A stretch of DNA of 64,000 nucleotides from Leptospirales bacterium (GTDB taxonomy: Bacteria; Spirochaetota; Leptospiria; Leptospirales; Leptonemataceae), in contig JAIBBN010000001.1 in assembly GCA_019694655.1 (NCBI GenBank), positions 310,001 through 374,000 of the forward strand. Reading direction: 5' to 3'. Of this stretch, positions 19,164 to 28,457 are shown in pieces (the first letter of the stretch is position 1; the number at the start of each line of letters is the position of its first letter). The translations under genes were made by a program, and so were the position numbers. The notes under the pieces are model-generated. The model was not told the origin of the DNA. It did not search any database and worked only from the letters and a program-made list of their open reading frames with translations.

Positions 19164-21125
19164 ATGAACGGTCGCCGCGGTGCAGCTTTAGTGATCATTG
19201 CTCTGGCGCAGCTGGCGATCGCGGCCGGCGCTTCCAGCCTCGCGGCGGCCCCTCTGCAAATGCCAGCGGCGGCCGATCGCGTCGATCCGGGCCCTGCGAT
19301 CAGCTATCTGGAGGATCCCGAGGGCAGGCTGCAGCTAACCGATGTCAGCGCGCCGTCCTTTCAGCATCGTTTTCAGCCAGCGGCAAGCTCCAGTCTGAAC
19401 TTTGGTTTTACTCGATCGGTTTACTGGTTGCGGATCGAACTGAGCGACAGCATCGCCGGGCGTGAGTGGCTGCTGCAGTCCGCATTTCCACTGCTGGATC
19501 GGATCGATTTCTATGGTCTGGAAGGAGAGCGACTGTCGCATCAAAGCGCCGGCCTCTTGCTTCCCTTTTCCAGCCGGCCGATCGCACATCGCAACTTCGT
19601 CTTTCGGCTGCATCCGCCGCGGCAGGGCGCAGTCTATTTTTTGCGCTGCCAGACGCAAGATAGCATGCAGATGCCTTTGAGCCTCTGGTCCCCGGCGGCC
19701 TTCTATGCCGAGGACCACAATGATCAAGCGCTGCTTGGCGCTTACTTTGGCATCGTAGCGGTGATGGCGGTTTATAACTTGTTTCTCTTTCTTTCGCTTC
19801 GCGACCGAGGCTACTTACTTTACATTGTTTATATAAGTCTATGTGGCCTGTTTATCTTCTCTCAGTATGGTCTGGCCTTTGAATATCTCTGGCCAAACTG
19901 GACGATGCTGGCGCGAAAGATGAATCCAGCGCTGGCTGCGGCGCTGGAATGCGGCGTGCTGGCTTTTACCATGCACTTTCTGGACACCAGCAAGACAGCG
20001 CCGCGACTGCACCGCGCTTTGCAGGCTGCAACCCTCGCCGCCGTGCTGGCGTCGCCGCTGGCGCTGCTGATCCCATTGACGCAAGGCGCCATCATGGTGG
20101 TTTTTTTGGGTCTGGCCGCCTCGCTGCTTTGCATTCTGGCCGGTTTTCTCAGTTTGCAAGCGGGCTACCGGCCGGCGCGCTATTACGTCACAGCCTTTCT
20201 GTTGCTGGCGGTTGGCGGAGCGCTCTATGCGCTAAAAACATTTGGCGCACTGCCGCTGAACTTTGTGACGCAGTACGGCATGCAGCTTGGCAGCGTCGCC
20301 GAGGTAACTCTGCTTTCGCTGGGCCTCGCCGATCGCATGAACGTCTTGCGCAGGGATAAGGAACTGGCGCAGCGCGCTGCCATTGAACTGCAGAGCGCTT
20401 CGCTTGTGGCGCAAACGGCATTGACTGAGGCTTACGCACGAATGGCGCCCTCCGAGTATCTACGAATCCTGGGCAAAAATTCAGTTCTGGAGCTGCAACC
20501 TGGCGACCAGGTGCAGCGGCAGATGACAGTGTTGTTCAGCGACATCCGCGGCTTTACTGCGCTGTCGGAGTCAATGACGCCGGCCGAAAACTTCAATTTC
20601 CTGAACTCTTACCTGCGTCGAATGAACCCCATCATTCAGCGCTGCGGCGGCCACATTGATAAGTACATAGGCGACTCTATCATGGCGCTCTTCCCCAATC
20701 GCCCGGAGGATGCGCTCGAAGCTGCCATTGGCATGCAACTGGAGCTTGCTATTTTCAATGAGCATCGTCGACGTTCCGGGTATCGGCCCATCGAAATTGG
20801 CATCGGCATTCACAGCGGACCGGTGATGCTTGGCGCCATTGGCGGCGAACAGCGCATGGAACTCACGGTGATTTCAGATACGGTCAATCTTGCTTCGCGG
20901 CTGGAGGGCCTGACCAAGACCTGTGGGGCCGCTGTGGTCGTCAGCGACCAAAGCTACGAACTGCTTGAGAATCCAGATGCATATGATTTGCGAAAGCTTG
21001 GCGCCTTTGCAGTGAGCGGCAAGTCGGCGGAAACAACCGTGTTTGGGCTGAATATCAATGTGCAGCAAAACGCAACTGATCATTCCAGTTGCATCGGTTC
21101 CGTGGCATCTCCTGTTGCGCACTAG
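19164..21125 (+). CDS. 7TMR-DISM adenylate cyclase
   Basis: A 653-residue membrane receptor with a signal peptide, an extracytoplasmic 7TMR-DISMED2-type beta domain (about 45-185, with the YWLRIEL block), seven membrane helices (about 190-395, DISM type), a coiled segment, and a C-terminal class III cyclase (about 450-625). The cyclase keeps the metal aspartates (LFSDIRGF and YIGDSIMALF), the adenine-selecting Lys in DKYIGD and the Thr in ELTVISDTVN, and the Asn/Arg of VNLASRL, so cAMP production is expected. The ligand is probably a carbohydrate-like compound, from what is known of the fold. A poorly conserved tail follows the cyclase. ATG 19164 is 35 bases after the fumC terminator. Confidence 0.93.
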   Translation: MNGRRGAALVIIALAQLAIAAGASSLAAAPLQMPAAADRVDPGPAISYLEDPEGRLQLTDVSAPSFQHRFQPAASSSLNFGFTRSVYWLRIELSDSIAGREWLLQSAFPLLDRIDFYGLEGERLSHQSAGLLLPFSSRPIAHRNFVFRLHPPRQGAVYFLRCQTQDSMQMPLSLWSPAAFYAEDHNDQALLGAYFGIVAVMAVYNLFLFLSLRDRGYLLYIVYISLCGLFIFSQYGLAFEYLWPNWTMLARKMNPALAAALECGVLAFTMHFLDTSKTAPRLHRALQAATLAAVLASPLALLIPLTQGAIMVVFLGLAASLLCILAGFLSLQAGYRPARYYVTAFLLLAVGGALYALKTFGALPLNFVTQYGMQLGSVAEVTLLSLGLADRMNVLRRDKELAQRAAIELQSASLVAQTALTEAYARMAPSEYLRILGKNSVLELQPGDQVQRQMTVLFSDIRGFTALSESMTPAENFNFLNSYLRRMNPIIQRCGGHIDKYIGDSIMALFPNRPEDALEAAIGMQLELAIFNEHRRRSGYRPIEIGIGIHSGPVMLGAIGGEQRMELTVISDTVNLASRLEGLTKTCGAAVVVSDQSYELLENPDAYDLRKLGAFAVSGKSAETTVFGLNINVQQNATDHSSCIGSVASPVAH

Positions 21126-21252
21126 CCTGGCTCGAGGCATTTGCAGGCCTTGCAGATGGCCGGTCAGATCCTGCCCTAATTCCTTCTTGTAAGCGCAAGC
21201 CTGCAGGCTCAGGCTGCCGATGCGATTGCATCGCAGCTCGGGGAGTACGGCC

Positions 21253-22881
21253 ATGGCGCAGACGAAATCGGAATCCTGGCTTTTGGGCCGGGGACCGGTA
21301 TTGATCAACCGGATTCGCTTTGGTCTGACAACGCTCTACTATGCCAGCGTTGCGCTATCCTGGCAATCCTCGCCGCTGCTGCAGAACTACGTCTACCTGG
21401 CGGCTATCAGCACAATGCTTGTGTATGCCGTGGTCTTTACGCTCTGGAATCGTCGTCGCCGCCCGCCGTTGTGGTTTGCCGCGTTGCTTACGCAAATCGA
21501 TATCATAGTGCTTGGGCTGGTCATCGTGGCGGGCGCGCTGGCCGGGCCGGCCTCTGCGGAGAATGTGCTCGATTCGCACGTGCTCTATTTGATTTTCTTT
21601 TTCTATATTCTCAGCACAGGATTTCTGGCCTCGCGGCGATTGACGCTTTTTGCCGGGCTGCTGGCGATGATCATGCAGGCTGCCGCGCTCTATGCCGGCC
21701 TGAGCGTTGGACTGGAACTCACCGAAGATCCGGAATTGATCAATGCCGCCGGCACGCTGAGCGGCTCCCTGGAGGCTTTGAAGATTCTGTTTCTACCGGC
21801 CGGAGCGTTTATCGTCTACATGGTCATAGGCTTGCTTCTGGAGCTGCGCGGCGCGGCAGATCGTCAACGAGCGCGCGCCCAGGAGTCGCTGGCTACGGTT
21901 GAGCTGCAGTCGGAAAGCATGTTGCGCGCGGCATCGTCGGTGGGCGTTACCTCGCGCGGCCTGCGCGGTTTTGCCGATCAGTACAATGAATTGGTGGCGG
22001 CCCATAGCGCCTCCTTCGAGGAAATGAGCGCTACGCTGGAGGAGTTTTCCACCACCACCGAAAGCTCGGCGCGGACAGCTCGCGATCAACAGCAGCGCCT
22101 GGAGGGTCTCAGCGGCGATTCGCGTTCGCTGCAGGATACTACCGAAGAGTTGCGTCGTTCTTTTTCCGCATTGAACAGTCGCATTCGATTGGCGCTGGAT
22201 GCGGCGCATCGTGTCAGTGCGGCGATGGATGCGCTGCGCGCTCCCGCAGAACGCATGGTGGATTCCTTTCGCAAGGTGCAGGAAGTCAACGGAATCATGG
22301 CGGAACTGGCCGATCGAACCAATCTTCTGGCGCTGAATGCTTCGATCGAAGCAGCCCGGGCTGGCGACTCTGGCCGCGGATTTGCAGTCGTGGCTACGGA
22401 AGTGGGGCGGCTGGCAGAGTCAAGCGGTCGCAACGCTTCGCTGATCCAGGACGCGGTTCAGCAAAATGCCGCCGATCTTGCCGAGGTGCGCAAGCACTCG
22501 CTGGCCGCTGCGGTGGAGGTTGCCAGTCAAGATCGGACCATGATGGACGTTGCCGACAGTCTCTCTGGATTTTTGAATACAGTGGAGCAGCAGGAGCGCA
22601 TCAATGGACGACTGGGCGAACACCTGACCCGCCTGCGTGAAGCCAGCGTGGAATTGCAATCACAGGCGGACGAACAGAAGCATGGCGGCAATGAGCTTTC
22701 CAGGGCGCTCAGTTCTCTGGAAAATTCCGTGAGCGGTTTGGTAGATGGCGGCGGAGTTTTGCTGGAAAGCATCCGCACGCTGGAAAGTCAGGCTGAAAAG
22801 CTGGACGCCACTTCACAATTTGGCGCCGCGCAGAATCGCGAGATGCCGCCCGATGACGATCGTCTCTCGGCTCTGGCCTGA
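21253..22881 (+). CDS. Chemoreceptor-like protein with a six-helix membrane domain
   Basis: About 542 residues. The N-terminal 210 residues hold about six hydrophobic helices with short loops and no sizeable periplasmic domain. Then comes a long helical methyl-accepting signalling domain with the conserved tip [29 protein letters not shown], split here by normal family variation only. There is no HAMP domain. ATG 21253 is chosen because ggggag ends seven bases upstream; ATG 21220 is also in frame. It follows the 7TMR cyclase on the same strand by 127 bases. It may couple a membrane-borne or membrane-state signal to CheA/CheW, which are not in this window. Confidence 0.88.
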   Translation: MAQTKSESWLLGRGPVLINRIRFGLTTLYYASVALSWQSSPLLQNYVYLAAISTMLVYAVVFTLWNRRRRPPLWFAALLTQIDIIVLGLVIVAGALAGPASAENVLDSHVLYLIFFFYILSTGFLASRRLTLFAGLLAMIMQAAALYAGLSVGLELTEDPELINAAGTLSGSLEALKILFLPAGAFIVYMVIGLLLELRGAADRQRARAQESLATVELQSESMLRAASSVGVTSRGLRGFADQYNELVAAHSASFEEMSATLEEFSTTTESSARTARDQQQRLEGLSGDSRSLQDTTEELRRSFSALNSRIRLALDAAHRVSAAMDALRAPAERMVDSFRKVQEVNGIMAELADRTNLLALNASIEAARAGDSGRGFAVVATEVGRLAESSGRNASLIQDAVQQNAADLAEVRKHSLAAAVEVASQDRTMMDVADSLSGFLNTVEQQERINGRLGEHLTRLREASVELQSQADEQKHGGNELSRALSSLENSVSGLVDGGGVLLESIRTLESQAEKLDATSQFGAAQNREMPPDDDRLSALA

Positions 22882-22896
22882 GCGGTATTGCGTTTA

Positions 22897-23050
22897 AGAG
22901 CAGGTCTCAAAACGTCGTCCCTGCCGCTTTGAGGCTATAACGCGATTTGAAGCAAAGCTTCAAATCGCTGCGATTCGGCTTCGCGCCAGACGGCGCTTGC
23001 CGAATGGTGCGACATCCTTGTCCCACGGCGTCGGTTTTGGGACCGGCTCT
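22897..23050. repeat. 154-base palindromic element with terminal inverted repeats
   Basis: The ends 22897-22914 and 23033-23050 are 18-base inverted repeats with few mismatches (agagcaggtctcaaaacg against the complement of cggttttgggaccggctct). Inside are a perfect 12-base stem with a 3-base loop (22942-22953 with 22957-22968) and a second nested hairpin (attcggc 22973-22979 with gccgaat 22999-23005, holding gcgcc/ggcgc). The whole can fold as a cloverleaf. It sits between two convergent genes, and its right end supplies the stop codon of the SpoIIE gene. It has no coding content. It may be a MITE- or REP-like repeat and may also work as a two-way terminator. Confidence 0.72.
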
Positions 23051-25319
23051 AAGCTTCATCGACCTGCTGTAATTTGCGCAGGAGGCGGGCGGAATTCTCA
23101 TGCTCCGGTTCAAGCTTAACTGCCTCGCTCAGGAAGCGAGTTGCCGCTCGCGCATCGCCCATACTGAGATAAAGTTTTCCCAGCAGCCGCAGCACGGCCG
23201 TTTGCAGTCGATCTTGCTGGTAAGCCTGCTCCAGAAGCGGCAAAGCCTCGCGGCTGCGACCCAGGCGTGAAAGGCAATAGCCGCGATAATAGAGCGGCAA
23301 GAATCCCTGTTCCATGCTTGAATGTTGTTCCAGCAGCTGAAGCGCAACGCTGTATTTCCTTTCCCGGATCAGATGCGTCGCCTGGCGCAGACTCTGGTTC
23401 GCGCTCTCGGCGCTCGAATCTTCGCCATTTGCGCCGCCAGATCCCGCCTTCGGGCCCAGATACTCCACGCGCACAATGGACAGGTCATCAATGATTTCTC
23501 CGGTGCGCGCCAGTGCCTGACGAATCTGGTCGAGGTCTCCGTGCGATTGCTCCACGATACGCAAAAATAGCTGCTCGTCCTCGTTCATGATGTTGACGCC
23601 TTCATCGCCGCCCATGCGCAGATCGTCTTTGCCATCGCTCCCGGCAAAGAGCACATCGCCCGCTTCCAGTTGAGCGCGTACCACAGAAAAGCCGCTGATA
23701 AAAGGAAAACCGATCTTGCGCATCGGCGCCGCCTCATCGAGGAAGCTGGCCTGGCCCTTGCGGTAGAGCGTCAGCGCAGGATGCTCAGCATTGAAATAAA
23801 TCAACCTGCCATCGCTCTCGTTCAGCAGGCCCATAATGCAACTGATCAACATGCTGCCATCAAATGTTACAAATACCTTCTGCAGTTCGTTGCAGGCATC
23901 GCGCAGCCATTCCTCGGGCCCGATAAGACGCGAAGTTTCGCCATCCTCGGAGCGCCTGAGCATGGAGTTGACGATCGTCCCCAGTACCAATGCGCCGCCG
24001 GCGCCCTGCATTGACTTGCCCATTGCATCGCCGTTCAGAAAAAGCGTCCAATTCTGGCCCTGCAGGCGCAGATTGCCGGTGATACAGACGTCCCCGCCCA
24101 GATGCGCTTCCGATGCCTTGTATCGAAATCGTTTCTTCTGCTCGATCAAGAATGCAGTCTGCACCGCCGGACTGGAATTGTTGTTCTTCAGCAGCGGATT
24201 GGTCAAAAGCGTAGTCAAAAAATAATCCGCATCCTGCTTTAACTTCAGAGCCTGCACCTGGTTGAGCGCCTCCTGCAGCTCCTGCGTACGACGGGCGACC
24301 ATTTCTTCCATATGATTGGAGTAGGCGCCGATATCCGCCACCATCGTATTAAACGTTTCCGTCAATCGGCCGAGTTCGTCGCGACTGAAAACCGGGGCGC
24401 GAACCTGAAAGTCGCGATTGCGTACGCGATCTGCGGCTTCGGTCAGAGCGCGAATGGGTCGGCCAAAGTAGGCCGCAGCAATAAAGGCGACGCCAACGCT
24501 CAGTACAAGCGAAGCAACACAAATGGCCGCGGCGATATAGAATGTTCGGTTCAGTGCATTGGCCGGACCTTCCACGTCCAGATCAATGCCCATCACGGCG
24601 ATTACCTGATTGGTCTCTGGATCAATGATCGGAGTATACGAGGAAAACCAGAGTCCCCAGGCGTCGCGAACGAAAGTGTGATTGGTCAGCACCTTCCCGT
24701 CGAATGCCTCGCGCAATTCTGGCTGGCCCTCGACATTGTAGATCATTCCAATTTCAGTCGGCTCTTCGTCCTCTTCCATTTGGCCGTTGCCGTTGGTGTC
24801 GAGCGCCTCGTAGTCGCCATCGACAATGAAACGCAGATACTTTCGATCGGGCGACTCCGGAATCATCGTCAGCAAATAGACAAAGCGAATCTGTGGACGA
24901 TCGGCGGGGTCCAGAACGCTTTGCGGGAGGTTTTGTGGAACAGTTACGGAGATGCGCGTGGAACGTTTGATGCCGCGCATCACCTGAACCAGTCGCTGAA
25001 AATCCGGGCGACGCTGCAATTCCGTGACTTGCTCCTCGCTCAGCGGTTGGCGAACATCGCCGTCCCCGATTGCTGAGAGCGCGCCGTTGCCCAGATCTCG
25101 CTGCAGCTGTACGCAGACCTGGTTCAGTTCCAGAATCGTGCGGCGATCTGCTGCACTCAGTTGGTACTGGCCCAATCGGCCCAGGTCTTTCAAACGCAAA
25201 GCCATCTGTTCGTAAACTTGCTCCTTGGCCACCTGGTAGAAATAGACTACGGCGGCGGTGGTGAAGCCTGAAGCAAGAATCGTAAAGGCCAGGACCAGAC
25301 GAGTTCGAAAACCAAGCAT
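23049..25319 (-). CDS. Membrane-bound PP2C (SpoIIE) phosphatase with EF-hand sensor and TPR tail
   Basis: A 756-residue protein with a first membrane helix at 7-30, an extracytoplasmic sensor (31-258), a second helix at 259-284, a HAMP domain (285-335), a coiled linker, a SpoIIE/PP2C phosphatase domain (about 395-620) and TPR-like repeats from about 640. Metal-binding aspartates fit D410 (LGGDVC), D431 (NGDAMGKS), D562 (SDGKDD) and D611/D612 (DDLS). The sensor contains a textbook EF-hand loop at D174-E185 with Asp, Asn, Asn, Gly and final Glu in the calcium positions. It probably dephosphorylates an anti-sigma antagonist-type protein. Its last codons run into the palindromic element. Confidence 0.92.
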   Translation of the reverse strand: MLGFRTRLVLAFTILASGFTTAAVVYFYQVAKEQVYEQMALRLKDLGRLGQYQLSAADRRTILELNQVCVQLQRDLGNGALSAIGDGDVRQPLSEEQVTELQRRPDFQRLVQVMRGIKRSTRISVTVPQNLPQSVLDPADRPQIRFVYLLTMIPESPDRKYLRFIVDGDYEALDTNGNGQMEEDEEPTEIGMIYNVEGQPELREAFDGKVLTNHTFVRDAWGLWFSSYTPIIDPETNQVIAVMGIDLDVEGPANALNRTFYIAAAICVASLVLSVGVAFIAAAYFGRPIRALTEAADRVRNRDFQVRAPVFSRDELGRLTETFNTMVADIGAYSNHMEEMVARRTQELQEALNQVQALKLKQDADYFLTTLLTNPLLKNNNSSPAVQTAFLIEQKKRFRYKASEAHLGGDVCITGNLRLQGQNWTLFLNGDAMGKSMQGAGGALVLGTIVNSMLRRSEDGETSRLIGPEEWLRDACNELQKVFVTFDGSMLISCIMGLLNESDGRLIYFNAEHPALTLYRKGQASFLDEAAPMRKIGFPFISGFSVVRAQLEAGDVLFAGSDGKDDLRMGGDEGVNIMNEDEQLFLRIVEQSHGDLDQIRQALARTGEIIDDLSIVRVEYLGPKAGSGGANGEDSSAESANQSLRQATHLIRERKYSVALQLLEQHSSMEQGFLPLYYRGYCLSRLGRSREALPLLEQAYQQDRLQTAVLRLLGKLYLSMGDARAATRFLSEAVKLEPEHENSARLLRKLQQVDEA

Positions 25320-25410
25320 GACAACCCCAGGGACCCCAGCCCGAAAAAAAACTAAAGTACGTCAACGGATTATCGGAAAATGGTGAATTTGTGACTGGAT
25401 TGGCCGCAGG

Positions 25411-26070
25411 CTAGGGCGCGCCGGCCTTTGCGGGCTTCTCCCAGACGGCGCAGTAGAAGGGCATCGTCAATACAAAGCTTTGTTCTTCGATCGGTTGATA
25501 GCGCAGGCCGCCGAGGGCAGCCGCCGGATCGCGGTTCAGGTGACAGCCAAGCGCAAAGCGCTTCCAGACTGGATTCAATGCGCCCTGCAGAGCCCGACCG
25601 GCGGCGCTTGCGGCGCGGACGTGCTCTATCAATACCAGCCGTCCGCCTGGCTTTAATCTTGAATCAATCCAGTCCAGCGCCGCCTGAAGATCGGGAACAG
25701 TGCAGAGTACGAGCGTGCAAACCACATAGTCCGTGGAGGCTGCCGCTACACGCTGTTCCAGCTCAGCATCGCCGACGCCAGCCAGTATGGTTTCGATGTT
25801 TGCGCGCCCCTCAGGGAGAGCCGCGGCCGCAGCGCGCGCACGCTCCATCATGGCTGGCGCCGGTTCGGCTGCCAGCACCCGGCAGCCTGCAGGATAAAAC
25901 GCAAAGTTGACGCCGGTGCCGCTGCCAATCTCCAGAATATCTCCCTGCAGTTTTGAAAGCAGCCGTCGACGCTTGCGAAACAGCGCACGCTGCTCGGTGG
26001 ACTGCATGAAGCGGTCATAGAATCGAGCAAAAAGGCGGGCGTAGATGCCCTGGTGGATTGCGGCGGTCAT
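25411..26070 (-). CDS. Class I SAM-dependent methyltransferase
   Basis: A 219-residue cytoplasmic enzyme of the UbiE/Methyltransf_11 type. Motif I is ILEIGSGTGVNF (residues 45-56), followed by the acidic position in AAEPAPAMMERA. The block VVCTLVLCTVPDLQAALDWI and GGRLVLIEHVRAAS are the usual post-motifs of small-molecule or phospholipid methyltransferases. The N-terminal YARLFARFYDRFM stretch also fits this group. The substrate is unknown. ATG 26070 lies about 90 bases from the purL start on the other strand, so the two share a divergent promoter region. Confidence 0.85.
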   Translation of the reverse strand: MTAAIHQGIYARLFARFYDRFMQSTEQRALFRKRRRLLSKLQGDILEIGSGTGVNFAFYPAGCRVLAAEPAPAMMERARAAAAALPEGRANIETILAGVGDAELEQRVAAASTDYVVCTLVLCTVPDLQAALDWIDSRLKPGGRLVLIEHVRAASAAGRALQGALNPVWKRFALGCHLNRDPAAALGGLRYQPIEEQSFVLTMPFYCAVWEKPAKAGAP

Positions 26071-26159
26071 GCGCTTGGTTTGAAATCGCCGCCTGCAAGG
26101 GCAAGCAAAGGCGGCTTTTTCGAGTTGCCCCGGACTTGCGCGCTCTGCCTCTGGCGTCT

Positions 26160-28451
26160 GTGAGCCCTTCCGCCGAGTTGTACTCCGAAAAAGAAATCAC
26201 GGAGCAAGATGCCATCGAGCATGGGCTCAGCGCTGAAGAATTTGCCCGGATCCGGGAGTTTCTGGGCGGTCGTCGGCCAACCGCGACGGAGCTGGGCATG
26301 TATTCCGGACTGTGGTCGGAACATTGCAGCTACAAAAATTCTATTCTGCAACTGAAGACGCTGCCTACCGAGTCGCCGCGCAGCCTGACGCGCACCGGCG
26401 AAGAAAACGCCGGCGCCCTGGATATTGGCGATGGCCTGGCCGTCGTTTTCAAGATCGAAAGCCACAACCATCCCACCGCGGTCGAGCCCTACCAGGGCGC
26501 AGCGACAGGCGTGGGCGGAATCATGCGCGATATTTTTACCATGGGCGCACGACCGATTTGTTCGCTGAATAGCCTGCGCTTTGGGCCGCCGGACCAGGCG
26601 CGCAACCGTCATCTGTTGACGCACGCCGTCAAAGGCATTGGCGACTATGGCAACAGCCTGGGAATACCGGTGTTGGGCGGCGAACTGTTCTTTGATCCTT
26701 CCTTTTCTCGCAACTGTCTGGTCAACGCTATGACCGTCGGCATTGTTGCGCACGATGCCATGGCTTTTGCCCGCGCCAGCGGCGAGGGCAATCCGGTGTT
26801 CATTGTTGGCGGCGCCACGGGCCGCGACGGCATCCACGGCGCCTCTTTTGCCAGCCGTGATCTGAGCGCCGAGAGCGAAAGCAAACGCAGCGCGGTGCAG
26901 GTTGGCGATCCATTCATGGAAAAGCTACTGATGGAAGCTACGCTGGAACTGATTGCCAGCAAGACGCTGGTGGGCATTCAAGATATGGGCGCCGCCGGCC
27001 TCTCCTGCGCCACTACCGAGATGAGCGCCAAGGGCCGCGCTGGCATGTCCATCAATCTCGATCTGGTTCCCTTGCGCGAAGCCGGAATGAATGCCTATGA
27101 GATTATGCTCTCCGAATCGCAAGAGCGCATGCTGGTAGTTGTAGAGCGCGGCAAAGAGCAATCAGTCAAAAGTATATTCAAGCGCTGGGAGCTGAGCGCC
27201 GTGGAGATCGGGCATGTCACCAACGACGGCATCGTCCGGCTGTATCGCGATGGACGGCTCTGTGCGGCGGTTCCGGCCGATTCGCTGGTACTGGGCGGCG
27301 GCGCTCCGCGCTACGTCCGCGAGCAACGGCGTCCGGAATATCTGGATCAACTTCGCAATTTTCAGGATGAAGATTTGCCGCAGCACCCCGATCTTGGCGC
27401 CGCCTTCCTGGATCTGCTGGGGGCCTTCAATGTGTGTTCGCGCCGCCCGCTCTATGAGCAGTACGACACGGAGGTTGGTTTGGTGCGCGCCATCGGCCCC
27501 GGCGGCGATGGCGGGCTGGCGCGCGTCCCGGGATCAAACAAAGCCATCGCCGTTTCTGCCGACTGCAACTCGCGCTACTGCTATCTGGATCCGGCGCTGG
27601 GCGCGGCGCAGGCCACAGCGGAAAGCGCCCGCAACGTCGCTGTAACCGGCGCCGTCCCCATTGGCGTTACGAACAACCTGAATTTTGGCAACCCTTACTC
27701 GCCGGAAAACTACTATGTATTTGCTGAATGTGTTCGCGGCCTGCGCGAAGCCTGTCTGGCTTTTGGCATTCCGGTGACCGGCGGCAACGTTTCCTTCTAC
27801 AATGAGAGCGATGACGGTCCGGTCTATCCCACGCCGACCATTGGCATGGTTGGCCTGCTGGAGGATGTGGCGCTGTGCATCAAGCCGCATATCGCTGGTC
27901 CAGGTCGCGCCATATTTCTGGCCGGCGAGTTTCGTCCCTCCTTCGGCGGCAGCGAGTACCAGTCGCGCCAGCTGAATCTTTGCGCTGGCGCCCCGCCGGC
28001 TCTGGATCTTGGAGACGAGAAGCGGCTCTGCGAGTTTCTGGCGGCCGGCGCGCGCTCCGGGCTGATTGCCAGCGCCCATGATCTTTCGCTGGGCGGCCTC
28101 GCTGTAGGGCTCTTTCGATTCATCTATGATAGCGAGCAGCGCAGCTGCCCCGGAGTCCGTCTGGACCCGGCGGCGCTGGAGGTGCTTGCCGCGCGCTGCA
28201 GCGCAGAGCGCGACGATCTTTTGCTTTTTGGGGAAAGCAATGGCTGCGCTCTGATTTCGCCGCCGCCGGGACAGGAAGCGGCGCTACTGGCTCTGGCGGC
28301 GGAATGCTCGATCTCGCTGGAGCTGCTGGGCGCCAGCACTGGCGAGGGCCTGCTCGATCTTGGCCGCTGCCGTGTCGCCGTTGGGGCGGCCCTGGATCGT
28401 TATGAAGCTGGACTGGTCGGCGTTTTTGGCGCCCCGCAAAGCGACCTTTGA
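26160..28451 (+). CDS. purL: Phosphoribosylformylglycinamidine synthase subunit PurL
   Basis: The small-type PurL (about 763 residues) that works with PurQ and PurS in the fourth step of purine synthesis, converting FGAR to FGAM with ATP and glutamine-derived ammonia. The active-site His is H55 in MYSGLWSEHCSYKNS. The ATP-binding block EENAGALDIGDGLAVVFKIESHNHP is present in two halves, and the second AIRS-like half contains VGVTNNLNFGNPY-type sequence. GTG 26160 gives a family-typical N-terminus (ELYSEKEITEQDA nearby); an ATG at 26058 would add an unlikely 34-residue arginine-rich leader overlapping the methyltransferase start. No purQ or purS is nearby. It converges on the GGDEF gene with six bases between. 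Confidence 0.95.
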   Translation: MSPSAELYSEKEITEQDAIEHGLSAEEFARIREFLGGRRPTATELGMYSGLWSEHCSYKNSILQLKTLPTESPRSLTRTGEENAGALDIGDGLAVVFKIESHNHPTAVEPYQGAATGVGGIMRDIFTMGARPICSLNSLRFGPPDQARNRHLLTHAVKGIGDYGNSLGIPVLGGELFFDPSFSRNCLVNAMTVGIVAHDAMAFARASGEGNPVFIVGGATGRDGIHGASFASRDLSAESESKRSAVQVGDPFMEKLLMEATLELIASKTLVGIQDMGAAGLSCATTEMSAKGRAGMSINLDLVPLREAGMNAYEIMLSESQERMLVVVERGKEQSVKSIFKRWELSAVEIGHVTNDGIVRLYRDGRLCAAVPADSLVLGGGAPRYVREQRRPEYLDQLRNFQDEDLPQHPDLGAAFLDLLGAFNVCSRRPLYEQYDTEVGLVRAIGPGGDGGLARVPGSNKAIAVSADCNSRYCYLDPALGAAQATAESARNVAVTGAVPIGVTNNLNFGNPYSPENYYVFAECVRGLREACLAFGIPVTGGNVSFYNESDDGPVYPTPTIGMVGLLEDVALCIKPHIAGPGRAIFLAGEFRPSFGGSEYQSRQLNLCAGAPPALDLGDEKRLCEFLAAGARSGLIASAHDLSLGGLAVGLFRFIYDSEQRSCPGVRLDPAALEVLAARCSAERDDLLLFGESNGCALISPPPGQEAALLALAAECSISLELLGASTGEGLLDLGRCRVAVGAALDRYEAGLVGVFGAPQSDL

Positions 28452-28457
28452 GCGGAC

